In this document: piece after piece, positions 37,214 through 47,502 of the stretch | How the letters are laid out: every line of letters starts with the position of its first letter | Position numbering within the stretch: position 1 is the first letter of the stretch | Assembly: GCA_013285505.1 (NCBI GenBank) | Contig: CP053450.1 | Coordinates: 186,001 to 250,000 of the forward strand | Length of the DNA stretch: 64,000 bases | Direction: 5' to 3' | Source of the DNA: Planctomycetota bacterium | GTDB lineage: Bacteria > Planctomycetota > Phycisphaerae > Phycisphaerales > UBA1924 | The notes under the pieces: generated by a model | Databases searched by the model: none | What the model saw: the letters and a program-made list of their open reading frames with translations, nothing else | What the model was told of the DNA's origin: nothing | Position numbers and translations under genes: made by a program

Positions 37214-38602
37214 ATGGCGACTCTCTGCGGCATCTATCTCACCCTTCTGGCCTTCTTCCTGATCGGCCTGATGTACTTCCAGGCCCGGGCGGGCAAGGTC
37301 GACCTGCTCTGCACGCGCAACTTCTTCATCCTCGGGTTCATCGTCTTCCAGCTCACCGGCGGTGCGGCCAGCCTCTTCTTCAATGAATGGGGCTACTTCC
37401 ATATCCAGAACTACTCCGTGACGCCGCTGATCTACTCGATCGCGTGCACGATTTTCACCGTCCTGCTTCTGGCCTTCTACGCCAAGGGGTGGATCACCGC
37501 CCGGCTCGCCCAGCGGTTCCGCCTCCAGCCCGTCGCGGCCGGGGCGGGCAGCCTGCTGACGCTCGCGTGGGTCTTCATCGGTGTCGGCATGGCGTTCCGG
37601 TTCGGCTTTGTGTACATCCCGCTGATCGGCGGCGGGTTCGACATGCTCGGCAACGGCATGCTCGCCGCGGCCGCGGGCATGGCGACCTGGGCCGCGGTCA
37701 GCCGTCTGATGAACCCATTCGTCGTGGTGCTCACGGCCGGGGTAATCGTGGTGGCGGCTGTCGTGACGATCTCCGGCGACTTCGGCCGGCGCGACCTGCT
37801 CGGGGTGATCGGCTGCATCGGCTGGGCGGCGTTCCACGGCTACTGGAAGCATCTGGGCTTCAAGGCCGCGTGGTGGCGGCTGGTGGTGGTCGGCTCGGCG
37901 GGGTTCCTGTTCCTGGCGGCGTTCACCGCCGCCCGCGAGGGCAGCTTCCGCGACAAGTCGTCCACCGAGATTCTCTCCTCGCTGCAGGGTGCTGATGTCG
38001 GTTCGGGCGCTTGGGACCTGATCACCGGGCAGAACGCCGGCGCCAACAGCATGTGGATTATGGAGAACTACCCCGAGAACCGGGACTTCGACACCTTCCA
38101 CACGCTGCGGAGCGTCGTGCTCTTCCCGATTCCCCGCACGTTCATCCCGGAACTCAAGCCCGTGGCGCTCGCGCTCTCGATGCCCGACGACGCGGGCATC
38201 CGCAACAAGCCGGAGAACTGGAACATCGGCCCGGGCATCATCGGCCACATCGCCCACGACAACGGCTGGCTCGCGATGATCCCCTACGCCCTCTTCATCG
38301 GGCTCTACCTCCGCTTCTTCGACGAGGTCGTCCGGCAGAACCCGCTCAACCCGTTCGCCATCCTGCCGATGGGCGTCGCGCTCGGGCAGTTCATCGGCAT
38401 GCCCCGCGGTGAATTTGCGCTCTTCTTCGTCCTCAGCATCGTCTACTCGTTCGGCACGTTCGCGGTCATGATGCTCTGCTACCAGGGCATGAAGATCCTC
38501 GGCTGGACGATCCGCCCCGACGCCGAAGAAGAGCTCTACGACCAGGAGCTCGCCGAGCACTACGGCGAAGAGGCCTACGACCACGCCGAGCCGTCCTTCT
38601 AG
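37214..38602 (+). CDS. Wzy-like polysaccharide polymerase (putative)
   Basis: The 462-residue protein is highly hydrophobic, with about 11 to 12 membrane segments and one large outer loop (about 245-345; FRDKSSTEILSSL to IRNKPENWNIGPGIIGHIAH), then further helices and an acidic tail (AEEELYDQELAEHYGEEAYD). The topology with a large periplasmic loop near the C-terminal third is that of O-antigen/EPS polymerases, whose primary sequences are poorly conserved. It is directly followed by a flippase gene, supporting a Wzx/Wzy-dependent pathway. The name is inferred from topology and context. Confidence 0.68.
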   Translation: MATLCGIYLTLLAFFLIGLMYFQARAGKVDLLCTRNFFILGFIVFQLTGGAASLFFNEWGYFHIQNYSVTPLIYSIACTIFTVLLLAFYAKGWITARLAQRFRLQPVAAGAGSLLTLAWVFIGVGMAFRFGFVYIPLIGGGFDMLGNGMLAAAAGMATWAAVSRLMNPFVVVLTAGVIVVAAVVTISGDFGRRDLLGVIGCIGWAAFHGYWKHLGFKAAWWRLVVVGSAGFLFLAAFTAAREGSFRDKSSTEILSSLQGADVGSGAWDLITGQNAGANSMWIMENYPENRDFDTFHTLRSVVLFPIPRTFIPELKPVALALSMPDDAGIRNKPENWNIGPGIIGHIAHDNGWLAMIPYALFIGLYLRFFDEVVRQNPLNPFAILPMGVALGQFIGMPRGEFALFFVLSIVYSFGTFAVMMLCYQGMKILGWTIRPDAEEELYDQELAEHYGEEAYDHAEPSF

Positions 38603-38644
38603 GACCCCCCTCCAGTCCCCGCACCCACAAGAAACGGGCCGCAT

Positions 38645-40286
38645 GTGAACGCCGGGCTCATCCGTATCGCCAGCAACTACACCCGGCTGCTCACCACGCT
38701 CGCGCTCGGGCTCATCGTCGTCCCGCTCCTGATCGGCTGGCTCGGCGACGACGCCTTCGGCATCATCTCCCTGCTCGGCTCGTCGGTCGGCGTCGCGGCA
38801 CTCTTCCGCGACCTCACCCACCGCTCGATGATCCGCGAGCTCGGCGCCGCCTACCACAGCGGCGACGAGAAGCTCTTCCTGTCCACCTACAACTCCTCCT
38901 TCCTGATCTCGGGCGCCGTTGCCGTCCTGACCGCGCTCTCCTTCGGTGTGCTGCTGGCGCTGTTCCCCAAGTTCAACATCCCCGACCAGCTCCGCGCCCC
39001 GGCGATGGCCTTCCTGCTGTGGCAGGCCAGCCACGCCATCCTCATCGTGCTGCTCTCGCCGGCGTTCAACATGTATCTGGTCAAGCACAAGTTTGCCAGC
39101 TACAACGCGTGGTACATCTGCATCCGCGCGGGCAACCTCGCGGCCGCGGTGCTGCTGAGCTACGTCCTCGGCGTGCCGGGCGACCCCTCGCCGCTGGCGC
39201 TCTACGGCTTTGTCTGGGCGACGCTCGACAACCTCATCCTCGTGGCGGCCGTCGCGATCATCATGCTCAAAGACCGCCGGCTCATCGTCCGCCGGCGCTA
39301 CATGAACCGCGACGCCCTGCGTTCGATCCGCGGCACGTTCGGCTGGAACACCGGCGTGCAGGTCGCGATGGCCGCGATCGAGAAGGCCCCGCCCTTCATC
39401 CTCAACCTCATGATCGGCACCGTCATCGCCAACGCGATCTGGGGCATCGCCTACCGGCTCACCTCCTACGTCCGCATGGCGACCATCGGTGTGCAGTTCG
39501 GGGCCGACTCGGTCAGCGCCAAGCTCTCCTCCGGCACCGACGCCGAGGCCGCCGCCCGACGCGTGCGCGAGTTCATGACCACCCAGACCCGGCTCAACGC
39601 GTTCGTCGCCCTGCCTGTTGGTCTGGCGATGATCGCGCTGGCCGGGCCGTTGCTTCAGGCCTGGGTCGGCCACAAGGTGCAGGACCCGGCCGCGATCATG
39701 GCGCCCGGCGACCCTGATGGTCCGCATCCTCGCCGTCGCGATCATCACGCGCGCGGTCTCCGAAGGCTGGGTCACCGTGCTCTACGGCGCTGGCTACGTC
39801 TCTCGCTACGCGTGGGTCATCTTCGCCGGCGGCGTGCTCGCCCCGGTGCTGGGCATCGTGCTCACGTTCGTGCTGCCCGACAGCGTCCGCGTGCAGGGGC
39901 CGGCGCTTGGGTTCATGATCGTGGTCTCGAGCGTGTACATGTTCGCGCTGCCTATCGTCGGCGCACGCTGCATCGGCGAGAGCTACCTCCGGATGCTCGC
40001 GCCGATGCTCCGCCCGCTTCTCGTGGCCGCGGTCGCCGCACCCGCGCTCTGGGTCGGCGTGTGGTTCCCCGCGACGCTCGGTGCCGGCTTCCTCGGGCAG
40101 GTGATCATCCCCGGCGGGCTGTTCGGCATGATCTACGCCCCGCTCGCGTTCGGCATCGTGCTGACAGCCCAGGAGCGGCGGCGTCTGTTGCGGCTCGGGC
40201 GCGCGCGCGCAAAGTCACAGGCCGCGAATCCGGCCGACGACCTGGCCGACGACCCCGCCGACGACCCCATCGAAGAGCGCGAGTGA
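38645..40286 (+). CDS. Wzx-like polysaccharide flippase; frame broken near 39703
   Basis: About 546 residues after repair, with roughly 12 to 14 hydrophobic segments. The start LIRIASNYTRLLTTLALGLI (GTG codon at 38645) and SLLGSSVGVAALFRDLTHRS, YHSGDEKLFLSTYNSSFLIS resemble the MOP-superfamily polysaccharide exporters that flip undecaprenyl-PP-linked repeat units. The frame breaks at ATGGCGCCCGG (39698-39708). One added CG joins AAIMAR to PATLMVRILAVAIITRA. The tail is an acidic repeat (DDLADDPADDPIEERE). It stands 42 bases after the polymerase-like gene. Confidence 0.8.
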
Positions 40287-40289
40287 GCC

Positions 40290-41282
40290 TCACCGCTGCA
40301 AATCGACCCCGACCGCACGATGGTCCGAGCCCGGCACCGCGATCGTCCCCCACGAGGCCACCTTCCACTGCCCGCTCACCCACGCGTCGTCGATCGCCAC
40401 CCGCAGCGGCCAGGGCAGCCCCGCCGGGTACGTCCCGTCCAACGCCAGCAACGGCTTGCACCGATCCACCCCGAGAGCCTCCACCAGCCGGCGGCTCCGC
40501 CCGCCGGTGGGCGTCGAGTTCAGATCGGCCAGCACCACCAGCGGCTCACCGGGCGCAAGCTCCCGCACCGCGTCGATCGCCGCCTCAAGCAACTCGTTGC
40601 CCTCCCGCCACCGCGCCGGTGTCCGCGGCGAGCGCGGGTGCACCAGCAGCACCACGAACGGCCCGTCCTCGTGCAACACCCGCACCAGCCGGATCGCCCG
40701 GCGCGGATCGCCCCTGGGCAGGTCCGGACGGAGCACCAGCGGCACGATCGGCCACTTGCTCAAGATGAGCCGCGTGTGGGTCAGTTTCCACGGTGGGACG
40801 TCCCGATGCGGAAACCGCAACAGCATCTCCGGATCGATCCGCAGCCGCTCGAGCGCGTCGGACGAAACCTCGGTGAGCGCTACCACGTCCGCACCCGACC
40901 CGCCCAGCAGCGCCAGCACCGCCTCGGGCGTCGCGCCGCCCGTCAGGGTGTTGCTCTGCACCACGCGCACCAGCGTTCCCGCAGCCGCGGGCCCCGAAGC
41001 CCGCGGCGCACGGCCCTGCAGCATCCACCAACCGACCGCCGCCACCTGCACGATTAGCACCACGACCACGACCCGACGCAGCGTCCGCAGCCGCCGTCCG
41101 ACGACCAGAAACGCCGCAACGACCGGGAACACGATCGACACCGCGACAAAATTTGCTGCCAGCGCACAGACCCAGCACCAGCCGGCCGCGGGCACGCTCA
41201 GGGCCCACAGCACACCCGTCACGCCCAGCGCAACCGCTACACACACCCTCACTCGATCTCGTGGCCGATGTCCGGCTGTCAC
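40290..41282 (-). CDS. Membrane-anchored endonuclease/exonuclease/phosphatase-family protein
   Basis: The first 90 residues contain about three membrane helices (VALGVTGVLWALSVPAAGWC, ANFVAVSIVFPVVAAFLVVG, VVVVLIVQVAAVGWWML). The outer or C-terminal domain has the EEP fold: VRVVQSNTLTGGATPEAV, VVALTEVSSDALERL, LLVHPRSPRTP, VVLADLNSTPTG and the final GSDHRAVGVDL. This architecture is that of VanJ/YafD-like proteins, of which VanJ removes phosphate from undecaprenyl-PP. A lipid-carrier recycling role near a Wzx/Wzy locus would make sense but is not shown. GTG start; it converges with the flippase gene, 3 bases apart. Confidence 0.82.
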   Translation of the reverse strand: MTAGHRPRDRVRVCVAVALGVTGVLWALSVPAAGWCWVCALAANFVAVSIVFPVVAAFLVVGRRLRTLRRVVVVVLIVQVAAVGWWMLQGRAPRASGPAAAGTLVRVVQSNTLTGGATPEAVLALLGGSGADVVALTEVSSDALERLRIDPEMLLRFPHRDVPPWKLTHTRLILSKWPIVPLVLRPDLPRGDPRRAIRLVRVLHEDGPFVVLLVHPRSPRTPARWREGNELLEAAIDAVRELAPGEPLVVLADLNSTPTGGRSRRLVEALGVDRCKPLLALDGTYPAGLPWPLRVAIDDAWVSGQWKVASWGTIAVPGSDHRAVGVDLQR

Positions 41283-41455
41283 TGCGGGCTCCTACGGCTG
41301 TCAAGCAATCCGACCGGTTTGATCGCGCCGGCCGGCGGCACGTCCGTGCATCTCAACGTGAACGCGCAAGAGCATACGGCACCGTGCCCCGACGCCACCG
41401 CACCCTCAAGCGGCGCCCCGATTCTCGACGAACAACACGGTGGAGGTCCATCCCC

Positions 41456-43474
41456 ATGGCACGACGTACGACAAGCATCACACTCTCCGCCGCGTTCCTG
41501 CTCGCCGCCGCCGGCACGTTCCCGGCCGGAGCGATCGGTCAGACCCAGAAGCGGGGCAAGGGCGTGCTGAGCGTCGCCCCCGAGGTCGCCCGGCAATCCG
41601 ACGCCAACAACGACGACGGCGACAACGGCGGTGACGACGGCTACAGCCGCGGCAGCTCCGACGGCGGCAGCTACTCCACCGAGTACGACGGCACCATGCT
41701 CCGGCTCGTCTCAGACTCCAGCGGCGAGGTGCTCATCGAGCAACGCGCCAGAGACTTCGCCAAGGCCCGCGTGGACGGCGCCCTCTCCCCCGAGGTCGAG
41801 GTCGAGATCACCTCGCAGGGCTACAGCCTCCACTACTCGTTCACCAACGACACCTCGTCGGCCAAGCCGCTCCCCGATCTCCGCGTCGGGCCGATCCTGC
41901 TGGACCAGCGCGTCACCTACCAGGACGTCCGCCACAGCTGCGAGGACGTGGAGACCGACGCCGACTCGCACCGGACCCCGGGGCACAACTACCCCATCAA
42001 CATGTACGCCCCGGTCTGGATCGTCCGCGACACCGAGCACGCCGCGGGCGTCAGCCTCGAATACCCGCTGATGGACTACAAGCACGACGTCCGGTTCTAC
42101 CTCAAGTACCACCCCGGCACCGGCGGGTGGCTCGTGGACATCAGGCTCTCGACCGAGTCCGAGGCGCTGGCCTACTCCGCCTCCGTCCCCGCCGGCGAGA
42201 CCTGGGAGTACACCGTCAACGTCCGCTTCGATGAGCGGAGCGACGAGTGGGTCCGCACGCTCCTGCCCTACCGCGACTACTTCCGCGACAACTACGGCGG
42301 CCTGCAGTACTCCCGCGAGGTCACGCCCGTCAACGCCATCGGGCTTTCCCTCGGCGAGGCGATCAGCAACGAGAATCCCTACGGATTCAGCCGCGACGAC
42401 CTGCGGCCCGACGTCCACGGCTACGGCCCGTTCGTCGAGTTCGCGCTCGATCGCAGCGGGTGGCCCGAGCAGATGATCGTGACCCCAACCGGCGTGCTGC
42501 GGCGCAACGTGCACCTGAACTACCCCTTCCGCTTCACCAGCCAGTGGCTCGCCAACGACAACTTCGAGACAGCGCTCGACCCCGCGGACGGCTTCCCGCG
42601 CATTGTGAACGAGGGCCGCAAGCTGGGCTTCTGGTGGGGACGCTCGGCCCAGATCTCCTACGCCTGGGACGACGGCGTCGGCGAGCAGCTCGACCCCTCC
42701 TACTCCCGGCACGTCGACGAGGCGCTCAACGAGCTCGACCTCGCCGTTCAGGCCGGAGCGACCACCATCGGCCTCGACACATTCGGCTACCGCGCCATCC
42801 CCACCTGGGACGCCTCCCCCTGGCTCGACGTCATGCGGCAGCGCTACCCCGGCGTCAAGTTCGTCCTCGAACCCATGCCCGCCGACATCATGCACCGCCA
42901 GGCCGCCGGCTGGCTCCGCGGCTTCAACGACGGCGACCCCGTGGACAGCCTCGAAGAACTCAACTTCATCAAGGGCCCCCACATCCTCGCCGACTTCCTG
43001 CTCCCCGGGCACGAGACATGGGCCGCGTGGCGCTACAAGGGCCACAGAAAGTACCTCGGCATCACCCCGACCCAGGAGATGGTCGACGACGACGTCGAAC
43101 GCTTCGCCCAGTGGGGCTACCGCCCGATGTTCTACACCGACTTTGATCTCACCGTTCCAGGCCGCGCCGCCGAAAGCTGGAACTACACCATCCCCGACGA
43201 CATCCAACTCCCGCCCGACAACACCAACAACGACCCGGCCCTCGACATGGGCGGCGGCGACGACAGCAACGGCCCCTCCGGCGGCAACAACTCCGCGGGC
43301 CACGGCGTCAAGGCCGGCACCCGGCGCGTGACCCGGGCGGGGCGCACTCTCCTCCGGCACCGCCAGCCGCTCGGGCTCGCGAAGGTCCCGGTCGTCGGTG
43401 TCTCGGCCAAGGAAGCCGCCGAAGCACTCGCCCGTGCCAAGCAGCACCTCAAGCCGGCCAAGGCCGACAAGTAA
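41456..43474 (+). CDS. Large secreted protein, possible glycan-active enzyme, unknown family
   Basis: The 672-residue protein has a signal peptide (TTSITLSAAFLLAAAGTFPA GA), an Asp/Gly-rich linker (about 50-70), a beta-rich region (LRVGPILLDQRVTYQDVRHS to VSLEYPLMDYKHDVRFYL), and a C-terminal half that reads like a TIM-barrel hydrolase: WWGRSAQISYAWDDGV, QAGATTIGLDTFGYRAIPTW, YPGVKFVLEPMPADIMHRQA, YLGITPTQEMVDDDVERFAQ. The Asp of GLDTFGY and Glu of VLEPMP sit where barrel catalytic residues commonly lie. I do not recognise the family. The position inside a polysaccharide locus suggests trimming or remodelling of the product. GGAGG is 6 bases before ATG 41456. Confidence 0.72.
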   Translation: MARRTTSITLSAAFLLAAAGTFPAGAIGQTQKRGKGVLSVAPEVARQSDANNDDGDNGGDDGYSRGSSDGGSYSTEYDGTMLRLVSDSSGEVLIEQRARDFAKARVDGALSPEVEVEITSQGYSLHYSFTNDTSSAKPLPDLRVGPILLDQRVTYQDVRHSCEDVETDADSHRTPGHNYPINMYAPVWIVRDTEHAAGVSLEYPLMDYKHDVRFYLKYHPGTGGWLVDIRLSTESEALAYSASVPAGETWEYTVNVRFDERSDEWVRTLLPYRDYFRDNYGGLQYSREVTPVNAIGLSLGEAISNENPYGFSRDDLRPDVHGYGPFVEFALDRSGWPEQMIVTPTGVLRRNVHLNYPFRFTSQWLANDNFETALDPADGFPRIVNEGRKLGFWWGRSAQISYAWDDGVGEQLDPSYSRHVDEALNELDLAVQAGATTIGLDTFGYRAIPTWDASPWLDVMRQRYPGVKFVLEPMPADIMHRQAAGWLRGFNDGDPVDSLEELNFIKGPHILADFLLPGHETWAAWRYKGHRKYLGITPTQEMVDDDVERFAQWGYRPMFYTDFDLTVPGRAAESWNYTIPDDIQLPPDNTNNDPALDMGGGDDSNGPSGGNNSAGHGVKAGTRRVTRAGRTLLRHRQPLGLAKVPVVGVSAKEAAEALARAKQHLKPAKADK

Positions 43475-43522
43475 CACCACGACACTCCGCCACGCGGCGA
43501 CCACGCACGACCTTCTTCACCC

Positions 43523-43558
43523 ACGCCCGGGGCCCTATCGGCCCCGGGCGTGTTCTTT
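43523..43558. terminator. Strong bidirectional terminator hairpin
   Basis: ACGCCCGGGGCC and GGCCCCGGGCGT form a perfect 12-bp stem around a 5-base loop (43523-43551), followed by GTTCTTTA. It sits between two convergent genes and probably ends both transcripts. Confidence 0.82.
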
Positions 43559-44535
43559 AGCCGATGATCGAGGCCCACTGCCGCGACAGACCCTCGAGGC
43601 GGTCCATCGTCGGCGCGTACGCCAGCTCGTCCCTGACCCGCGAGAGGTCGGCCCACGTCCGCTCCACGTCCCCGGGTGATGGATCGCTCCGCTCGATCCG
43701 CGGCACCCCGCCGGTCACCTCGCCGATCTGCTCGATCAGCGTGTCCAGCCGCACCGGCCGGTCGCTGCCAAGGTTCCAGATCCGGTAGCCGAACGAATCG
43801 ATCCGGTCGTGCGCCGCGAGCACCCCGGTCACGATGTCGTCGATGTAGGTGTAGTCGCGGCTCATCGACCCGTCGCCGTACATCGTGATCGGCCGGCCCT
43901 CGCGGATCAGCCGCATGAACTTCGCGATCGCCAGGTCCGGACGCTGCCCAGGGCCGTACACCGTGAAGAACCGCAGACACGCCGTCGGCATCCCAGTCAG
44001 GTGGTGGTGCGCCGAGGCGATCAGCTCGCAGCTGCGCTTCGTCGAGGCGTACGGGCTGATCGGCCGGTCCACCGGGTCGTCCTCGGAGAACGGCGTCTTG
44101 TCGTTGTTGCCATACACCGAACTGCTCGACGCCATCACCAGCCGCTGACAGCCCGCCCGCTCGGCCGCCCGCTGCACGCTCGCGGTGCCCAGCACGTTCA
44201 CTCTGGCATAGCCGACCGGGTCGGCGACGCTGGGCCGCACCCCCGCCCGCGCGGCCAGGTGGATCACACCGGTCGGCCGCACGCGCGCGCACAACGCCTC
44301 GAGCCGCCGCCTCATCGCAGATATCCAGCTCGACGCACTCGAACGCGGGCGACACGCTGCGCACCCTCGCGAGGTTCGCCTCCTTGATCGATCGGTCATA
44401 GAACGGATCGAAGTTGTCAACGCCCAGCACCGAGTCGCCCCTGGCCAGGAGCGCCGCCGCGACGTGCGAGCCGATGAACCCGGCCGCGCCCGTCACCACG
44501 ATCGTCGCCTTGCCGCTGTGCATCCCTTGTGCCAT
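43557..44535 (-). CDS. UDP-glucuronate 4-epimerase-like NAD-dependent epimerase; frame broken near 44306
   Basis: The extended-SDR protein starts MAQGMHSGKATIVVTGAAGF with the GxxGxxG motif and GVDNFDPFYDRSIKEANLAR, typical of UDP-GlcA 4-epimerases. HLAARAGVRPSVADPVGYAR, ASSSSVYGNNDKTPFSEDDP, the catalytic YASTKRSCEL (YxxxK) and RFFTVYGPGQRPDLAIAKFM follow. It makes UDP-galacturonate for polysaccharides. The frame breaks at about 44304-44309 (GGCGGCTC on the coding strand); one extra CG yields DEAARLEALCARVRPTG. The result is about 326 residues. GGAGG lies 12 bases before the chosen start. Confidence 0.85.
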
Positions 44536-44947
44536 CCCTCGCGCACCTCCACGCGGCGCCCCGTGCCGCGGGTGATGTATATCTCCCGCACACACCAAAA
44601 ACGAAGCAGGGCACCATCAGTTATGACAGTGCCCCGCTGGAGGAGAGAGAGATCGGGGGGATTCTACTGACTTATCGGGTTGCGCGTTGCGAAAATCTTG
44701 AAACATTCAAACCGGGCGCGCCAAAACGGCCGCCCCCATCGTGCGGAATGTCCGCCAATGGACAGGCGTTCGAACCGCATCCGACGGGTCCCGCCGAGCG
44801 CGTCGCGCTCAGGAACACGACGCCAGGCCGTGCTCTCGCGTCAGACGCCAGCGCAAAAACCACCGGCAAAACACAGGGTTTCTCCCCGGTGCCCACCAAT
44901 GCAACATGCAGGAAGACCCATATGGAGGTTTACGCAATGCCCGGCAC
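44536..44947. other. 412-base intergenic region without a supported gene
   Basis: It lies between the start of the epimerase gene and the end of a secreted-protein gene, both on the minus strand. No reading frame here has credible codon use or a ribosome site. A less GC-rich stretch near 44650-44720 could hold the epimerase promoter. No clear hairpin or repeat was found. Confidence 0.5.
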
Positions 44948-46093
44948 TCAGCCGTCGTCCACGGAGCCGCGACGCTCCTGCAGCCATCGCGTAAGTGCCG
45001 CTGCACGTTCCGCTTCCGGCAACGCACTCAGCCGCGAACGAACCTGCGAAGGCAAACGGTCCCAAACCCGTTGAGGAATATCACCCATCGAAAGGACCCG
45101 CACCAATCGGTCGACCGCTTCGTCGCTCAGGTTGAACTCGCCGCCCGCGGCCGCCCGCTGCCGGAGCGTGCCAGCCGGCGCGACGTCAGACTCGACTTTG
45201 GGTGTTTCTGCCTCACGTTGCTCTGCCTGCCGCCGCATCCGCCGGGCCTCATTTTCTGCCCGCGCCTCGGACAGATATTCATCGAGCGAAGCGCCGAACA
45301 CCTCGCGCTGCCCCGGCGAGAGCACCGCCCACACCCGGGTCTGCAGCCCCGCGACCGAGGGTGCCGCAGTCCGAAGCTCCCGGAGCCTGGCCCGGATGTC
45401 CGGCGTCCCGTCGTCGGTCATCGCCATCGCCGACTCACCCGAGTCGGTCATCGCCGAGGGCCCGTCGTCCCCCATCATCCCACGCATCCCGGCGTCAAAC
45501 TCCAGCCGAAAGCCCTCGTCCTCCGCCCTCTCTCGCGGCTCTCGCGGCTCACCGCCCGGAGCGCGCGCGCGCCGTTCGCCGAAGACGCCCCCGCCCCGTT
45601 CGATCCGGTCGAGCATCTCCACGACCCGCGACACACTGCGCAGCTCTCCCAGAGCGCGGCCGCGTTCGCTCTGCGGCAAGTCGGCGACCATCTCCCGGAT
45701 CGGCTCGCCGTGCGTCTCGATGAACACCGCCAGCTCGGCCCCGTACCGACGCACCTCGTCCCGGATCTCCGCCGTCTGCTCCGGACTCAGGCGCAGCTCC
45801 GCCGCCGTCTCCTCGGTGTTGAGCTCTCGCAGCCCCTGCAGGAAGGGCTGCAACGGCACCCGCTGCGCCGCCCCGAACGCCCGCGATGTCTCGCTCTCCA
45901 CATACTCCTCACGCACACCCGGCAGTTCGCGGCTCTCGACCGTGGGCCCGGCCAACGGTGCGTCCTCGCTCTGCGCGACAGCGAGCCCGACCGGCCACAC
46001 ACACCACACCAGCCCGATCGCCCCCGCTGCGAGGCCCGCGCCCCATCCTCGCCCGGTGTTGCCTGTCTTGCCAGCGTTGCCTGTCATACCCAT
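44948..46093 (-). CDS. Secreted protein of unknown function, helix-rich
   Basis: The start at ATG 46093 has GGAGG 8 bases upstream. The 381-residue protein has a signal peptide (LAAGAIGLVWCVWPVGLAVA) and then a mostly helical, Glu/Arg-rich body: LRLSPEQTAEIRDEVRRYGA and VLSPGQREVFGASLDEYLSE resemble the LTxxQ-like helical motifs of envelope sensor/refolding proteins that respond to metals, but I cannot confirm membership. A Met/Asp/Ser-rich stretch (GMRGMMGDDGPSAMTDSGES) splits the two helical parts. Function unknown. Possibly transcribed ahead of the epimerase, though the 412-base gap argues for separate control. Confidence 0.68.
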   Translation of the reverse strand: MGMTGNAGKTGNTGRGWGAGLAAGAIGLVWCVWPVGLAVAQSEDAPLAGPTVESRELPGVREEYVESETSRAFGAAQRVPLQPFLQGLRELNTEETAAELRLSPEQTAEIRDEVRRYGAELAVFIETHGEPIREMVADLPQSERGRALGELRSVSRVVEMLDRIERGGGVFGERRARAPGGEPREPRERAEDEGFRLEFDAGMRGMMGDDGPSAMTDSGESAMAMTDDGTPDIRARLRELRTAAPSVAGLQTRVWAVLSPGQREVFGASLDEYLSEARAENEARRMRRQAEQREAETPKVESDVAPAGTLRQRAAAGGEFNLSDEAVDRLVRVLSMGDIPQRVWDRLPSQVRSRLSALPEAERAAALTRWLQERRGSVDDG

Positions 46094-46219
46094 GGTTGAT
46101 GCCTCCAATGGTCCACACGGCCAAACGGGCCCGGGTGCCGCCCTATTGCCCGCTCCCTACCATTCACCTCGCCGCCATCGGCCGCCCACACCGGCCCGCC
46201 CCAAGGGAGCACTCAGACC

Positions 46220-47502
46220 GTGCCAACCACCAAGGACAGTATCCGCCAGTCACTCGCCGACCTCCGCCCGGCCGGCCTTGACGCCCCGCTCGGCGAGGGC
46301 CTCGAGTGGGTCGCCGAGTGCGACGGCTTTGTGAGCCTCAAGCTCCACACCCCGGCCCTGACCGCCCCCGACGCCCGTGCCGCGGCCGCCCGCGCCGCCC
46401 GGGACGCCGTCGCCGCCGCGGCTCTCCACCACCGATGCACCACCCATCCGCTCGCTCATCGTCGAGTTCGTGGACCACGCCGGGACCGTGCTCCAGACCG
46501 AACGCCTCGGCCCGGCCAGCGGCACCACGCAGGCGACCGCCGCGAAGCAGCCCGCGCGCGCAATCCCAGCCCGCCGCAGCACCCACCCAAGCGCCCGCCC
46601 AATCCCCCGGCCACCGCCCCATCGGCGGCCTCGCCGACACCTCCGGAGCAGAACACGGGGCGGGACACTCCGGGTCCCCATCCAACCCCCTCGACTCGAT
46701 CAAGCACGTCATCGCCGTCGGCGCTGGCAAGGGCGGCGTCGGCAAGTCCACCATCGCGGTCAACCTCGCCGTCGGCCTTGCGCGCCAGGGCCACGCCGTC
46801 GGCCTGCTCGACGGCGACATCTACGGCCCCTCGCTGCCCACCATGCTCGCCCTCGACGCGCTCGAGCAGACCGTCGTCGCCGGCAAGCTGCAGCCGCACG
46901 CCGTGCACGGCATCAAGGCCATCACCATCGGCAAGCTCGTCGAGCCCGACAAGCCGCTCATCTGGCGCGGCCCCATGGCCCACGGCGCGTTCAAGCAGCT
47001 CGTCGAGCAGGCCTCGTGGGGAGAGCTCGACTACCTCATCATCGACCTGCCGCCCGGCACCGGCGATGTCTGCCTGACGATGGCCCAGACGCTCACGCTC
47101 ACCGGGGCCGTCCTCGTGTGCACGCCGCAGAAGGTCGCCCAGGACGACGCCATCCGCGCCGCCCGCATGTTCCAGCAGCTCAAGATCGACATCCTCGGCG
47201 TGGTCGAGAACATGAGCTTCTTCATCGGCGATGACGGCAAGGAGTACGACATCTTCGGCCGCGGCGGGGCCGAGATCATGGCCCAGCGCATGGGCCTGCC
47301 CTTCCTCGGCAGCATCCCCATCAACACCGCCCTCCGCGCCAACTCCGACTCCGGCAACCCCAGCGACAACTTCAACCCCGCCACCGCCGGCGGCGACGCC
47401 CTGCCGCAGGCGCTGCAATCGCTCGTCACCACGCTCGAAGGCCAGGTCGCGCTCGCCTCGCTCCGGCAGGGCAAGAGCAAGCCGACGCTGAGCATCAGCT
47501 AA
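46220..47502 (+). CDS. mrp: Mrp/ApbC-family iron-sulfur cluster carrier ATPase, with two frame breaks
   Basis: Mrp proteins deliver Fe-S clusters to apoproteins. The N-terminal MIP18-like part is DSIRQSLADLRPAGLDAPLG. After a Gln/Pro/Ala linker comes the P-loop ATPase: VIAVGAGKGGVGKSTIAVNL (deviant Walker A), LLDGDIYGPSLPTML, IIDLPPGTGDVCLTMAQTL, VVENMSFFIGDDGKEYDIFG. The CxxC that binds the cluster in many family members is not obvious after VENMS, so this may be a CxxC-less variant. Frames break near 46419 and 46556; one added CG at each gives AARLSTTDAPPI and QPARAQSQPAAAP. GTG start preceded by AGGGAG. Confidence 0.85.

Noticed and set aside
37190..39775. 861-residue reading frame antisense to the polymerase and flippase genes
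   Set aside because: Its composition is the charged His/Arg/Glu/Val mix that high GC creates opposite real genes. The plus-strand genes have membrane topology and family motifs.
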